This document shows positions 63,157-64,000 of a stretch of DNA of 64,000 nucleotides, one piece after another. This DNA is from Exiguobacterium antarcticum DSM 14480 (GTDB lineage Bacteria; Bacillota; Bacilli; Exiguobacteriales; Exiguobacteriaceae): positions 434,001-498,000 of the forward strand of contig NZ_JMKS01000005.1 of assembly GCF_000685865.1 (NCBI RefSeq), written 5' to 3'. The notes beneath the pieces are model-generated. The model worked only from the letters and a program-made list of their open reading frames with translations. It was not told where the DNA came from and made no database searches. The translations under genes were made by a program, and so were the position numbers. Each line of letters starts with the position of its first letter. Position 1 is the first letter of the stretch.

Positions 63157-64000
63157 ATGTTAGCTGAATTATCGATTAAACAATTTGCGATCATTGACCA
63201 GCTACAGATTGATTTCAAAAAAGGGATGACGGTCTTGACCGGAGAGACGGGCGCCGGGAAATCGATTGTCCTGGATGCGATTGGCTTATTGATTGGTGGG
63301 CGTGGATCTGCCGAGTTTGTCCGTTATGGCGAAGACAAGGCGGAGCTTGAAGGACTGTTCATGATCGAAGAGGGACATATGGCCTATACGTTAGCGGAAG
63401 AATACGGTATTGACATGGAAGATGGCATGATCATCTTGCGTCGTGATTTGTTTGCTTCTGGGAAAAGTGTCTGTCGCGTGAACCATAAATTAGTCACGTT
63501 GACGATCCTACGGGAATTCGGACGTGTCCTTGTTGACTTACATGGTCAGCATGAGCATCAACATTTGATGGAGAGTACGTATCATCAAACGATTTTAGAT
63601 GACTTTGGACATGAGACGATTGCTCCGATTCTTGAGAAATATCAGGCGCGTTTTCAACTGTACGAAGAAAAGCGTAACGCCTTGCAAGCACTCGCGCAGA
63701 GTGAACAGGCATTGGCACAGCGAATCGATTTACTATCCTTTCAAACGGAAGAAATTGATAGTGCTAAACTACGTAAGGGAGAGGAAGAAGAGCTTTTAAG
63801 CGAACGAAATCGTTTGGCGAACTTCGAAAAACTCCATGCGTCTCTGAGCGCTGCTTATGATGCCTTGCACGAAGAACGACGAGGTATCGATTCCGTAAGT
63901 GACGCGATGCGTGAGCTTCAGCAAGCGGCAAGCATCGATGATGAATTCTCCGGGCAAAGCGATACACTTGCCAATGCGTTTTACGCACTGGAAGAGGTTG
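63157..64000 (+). CDS. recN: DNA repair protein RecN, N-terminal part (cut by window end)
   Basis: The first 281 codons of an SMC-like ATPase that gathers broken DNA ends. The N-terminus MLAELSIKQFAIIDQLQIDF, Walker A LTGETGAGKSIVLDAIGLL, and LHGQHEHQHLM are RecN signatures, and a helical coiled-coil region starts about residue 150. ATG 63157 is eight bases after AAGGAG, which overlaps the argR stop; the ATG just before is possible. The frame stays open to the window end. Confidence 0.95.
   Translation, partial: MLAELSIKQFAIIDQLQIDFKKGMTVLTGETGAGKSIVLDAIGLLIGGRGSAEFVRYGEDKAELEGLFMIEEGHMAYTLAEEYGIDMEDGMIILRRDLFASGKSVCRVNHKLVTLTILREFGRVLVDLHGQHEHQHLMESTYHQTILDDFGHETIAPILEKYQARFQLYEEKRNALQALAQSEQALAQRIDLLSFQTEEIDSAKLRKGEEEELLSERNRLANFEKLHASLSAAYDALHEERRGIDSVSDAMRELQQAASIDDEFSGQSDTLANAFYALEEV

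Noticed and set aside
1-64000. CRISPR arrays, prophage modules, restriction or other defence islands.
   Set aside because: No spaced direct repeat arrays, integrase, phage structural or nuclease clusters were seen; nearly all genes fit conserved Bacillales housekeeping order.

Overview
This window is an ordinary stretch of chromosome from a low-to-mid GC, Gram-positive bacterium of the Bacillales. The most likely source is an Exiguobacterium species; this is an inference from gene content, synteny and protein style, not a database match. Gene order follows the Bacillus subtilis yqf-yqg-yqh-yqi region closely (zur-yqfW-ispG, sodA-pbpA-pst, yqgN, yqgQ-glcK, LTA synthase, yqgX-yqgY-yqgZ, comG, gcv, yqhL-lipM-mntR, yqhP-yqhQ-aroQ-papA-efp-accBC-nusB-folD-xse-ispA-dxs-yqxC-ahrC-recN). 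The spoIIIAA-AH sporulation operon that sits between efp and accB in Bacillus is missing, which fits a non-sporulating lineage.

Layout. 1-0.8 kb: end of feoB, a FeoB-associated Cys-rich peptide and a XapX-type membrane peptide. 0.9-4.6 kb: ppk-ppx polyphosphate operon (minus strand). 4.7-6.9 kb: zinc ABC transporter (ATPase and permease) and Zur, behind a promoter carrying a Zur-like box. 6.9-8.4 kb: nnrE/nnrD fusion. 8.5-11.6 kb: a convergent c-di-GMP pair (GGDEF-EAL protein and 5TMR-GGDEF cyclase). 11.7-12.4 kb: a compound inverted-repeat element holding an IS3-family remnant. 12.4-14.8 kb: yqfW-like nucleotidase, ispG and a small membrane protein. 15-17 kb: Na/Pi cotransporter and two CAU-anticodon tRNAs (elongator Met, Ile2). 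17-21.5 kb: cytoplasmic alpha-amylase, sodA, pbpA. 21.5-26.2 kb: pstSCAB-phoU behind a four-repeat PhoP-type box. 26.2-29.2 kb: DUF4912 protein and a GH57/GT4-like fusion. 29.3-38.7 kb: rpmG (Cys-poor L33), yqgN, DUF92, ldh with Rex-like sites, a GNAT acetyltransferase, M42 peptidase, yqgQ, glcK, ltaS-type enzyme and small yqg genes. 38.8-43.6 kb: Spx/MgsR-type regulator behind three 11-bp-spaced TTGTACAA-type repeats, comGA-GG, aroK, small coiled-coil membrane protein. 43.8-47.7 kb: gcvT-gcvPA-gcvPB. 47.7-53.9 kb: rhodanese, lipM, mntR, hpt, yqhP, yqhQ, aroQ, papA, efp. 54-64 kb: accB-accC, nusB, folD-xseA-xseB-ispA, dxs-tlyA, argR-recN (recN cut by the window end).

How it fits together. Phosphate is a theme: polyphosphate synthesis and breakdown, a low-affinity Na/Pi transporter, the high-affinity Pst system with PhoU, and an LTA synthase whose product is a phosphate-rich polymer. 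Metal homeostasis is a second theme (Feo, zinc uptake/Zur, MntR, a Cys-poor L33). Most genes are housekeeping. The least explained sequence is the compound repeat at 11.70-12.38 kb, the triple operator at 38.78 kb, and the GH57/GT4 fusion with its DUF4912 partner. No CRISPR array, prophage or defence island was seen.
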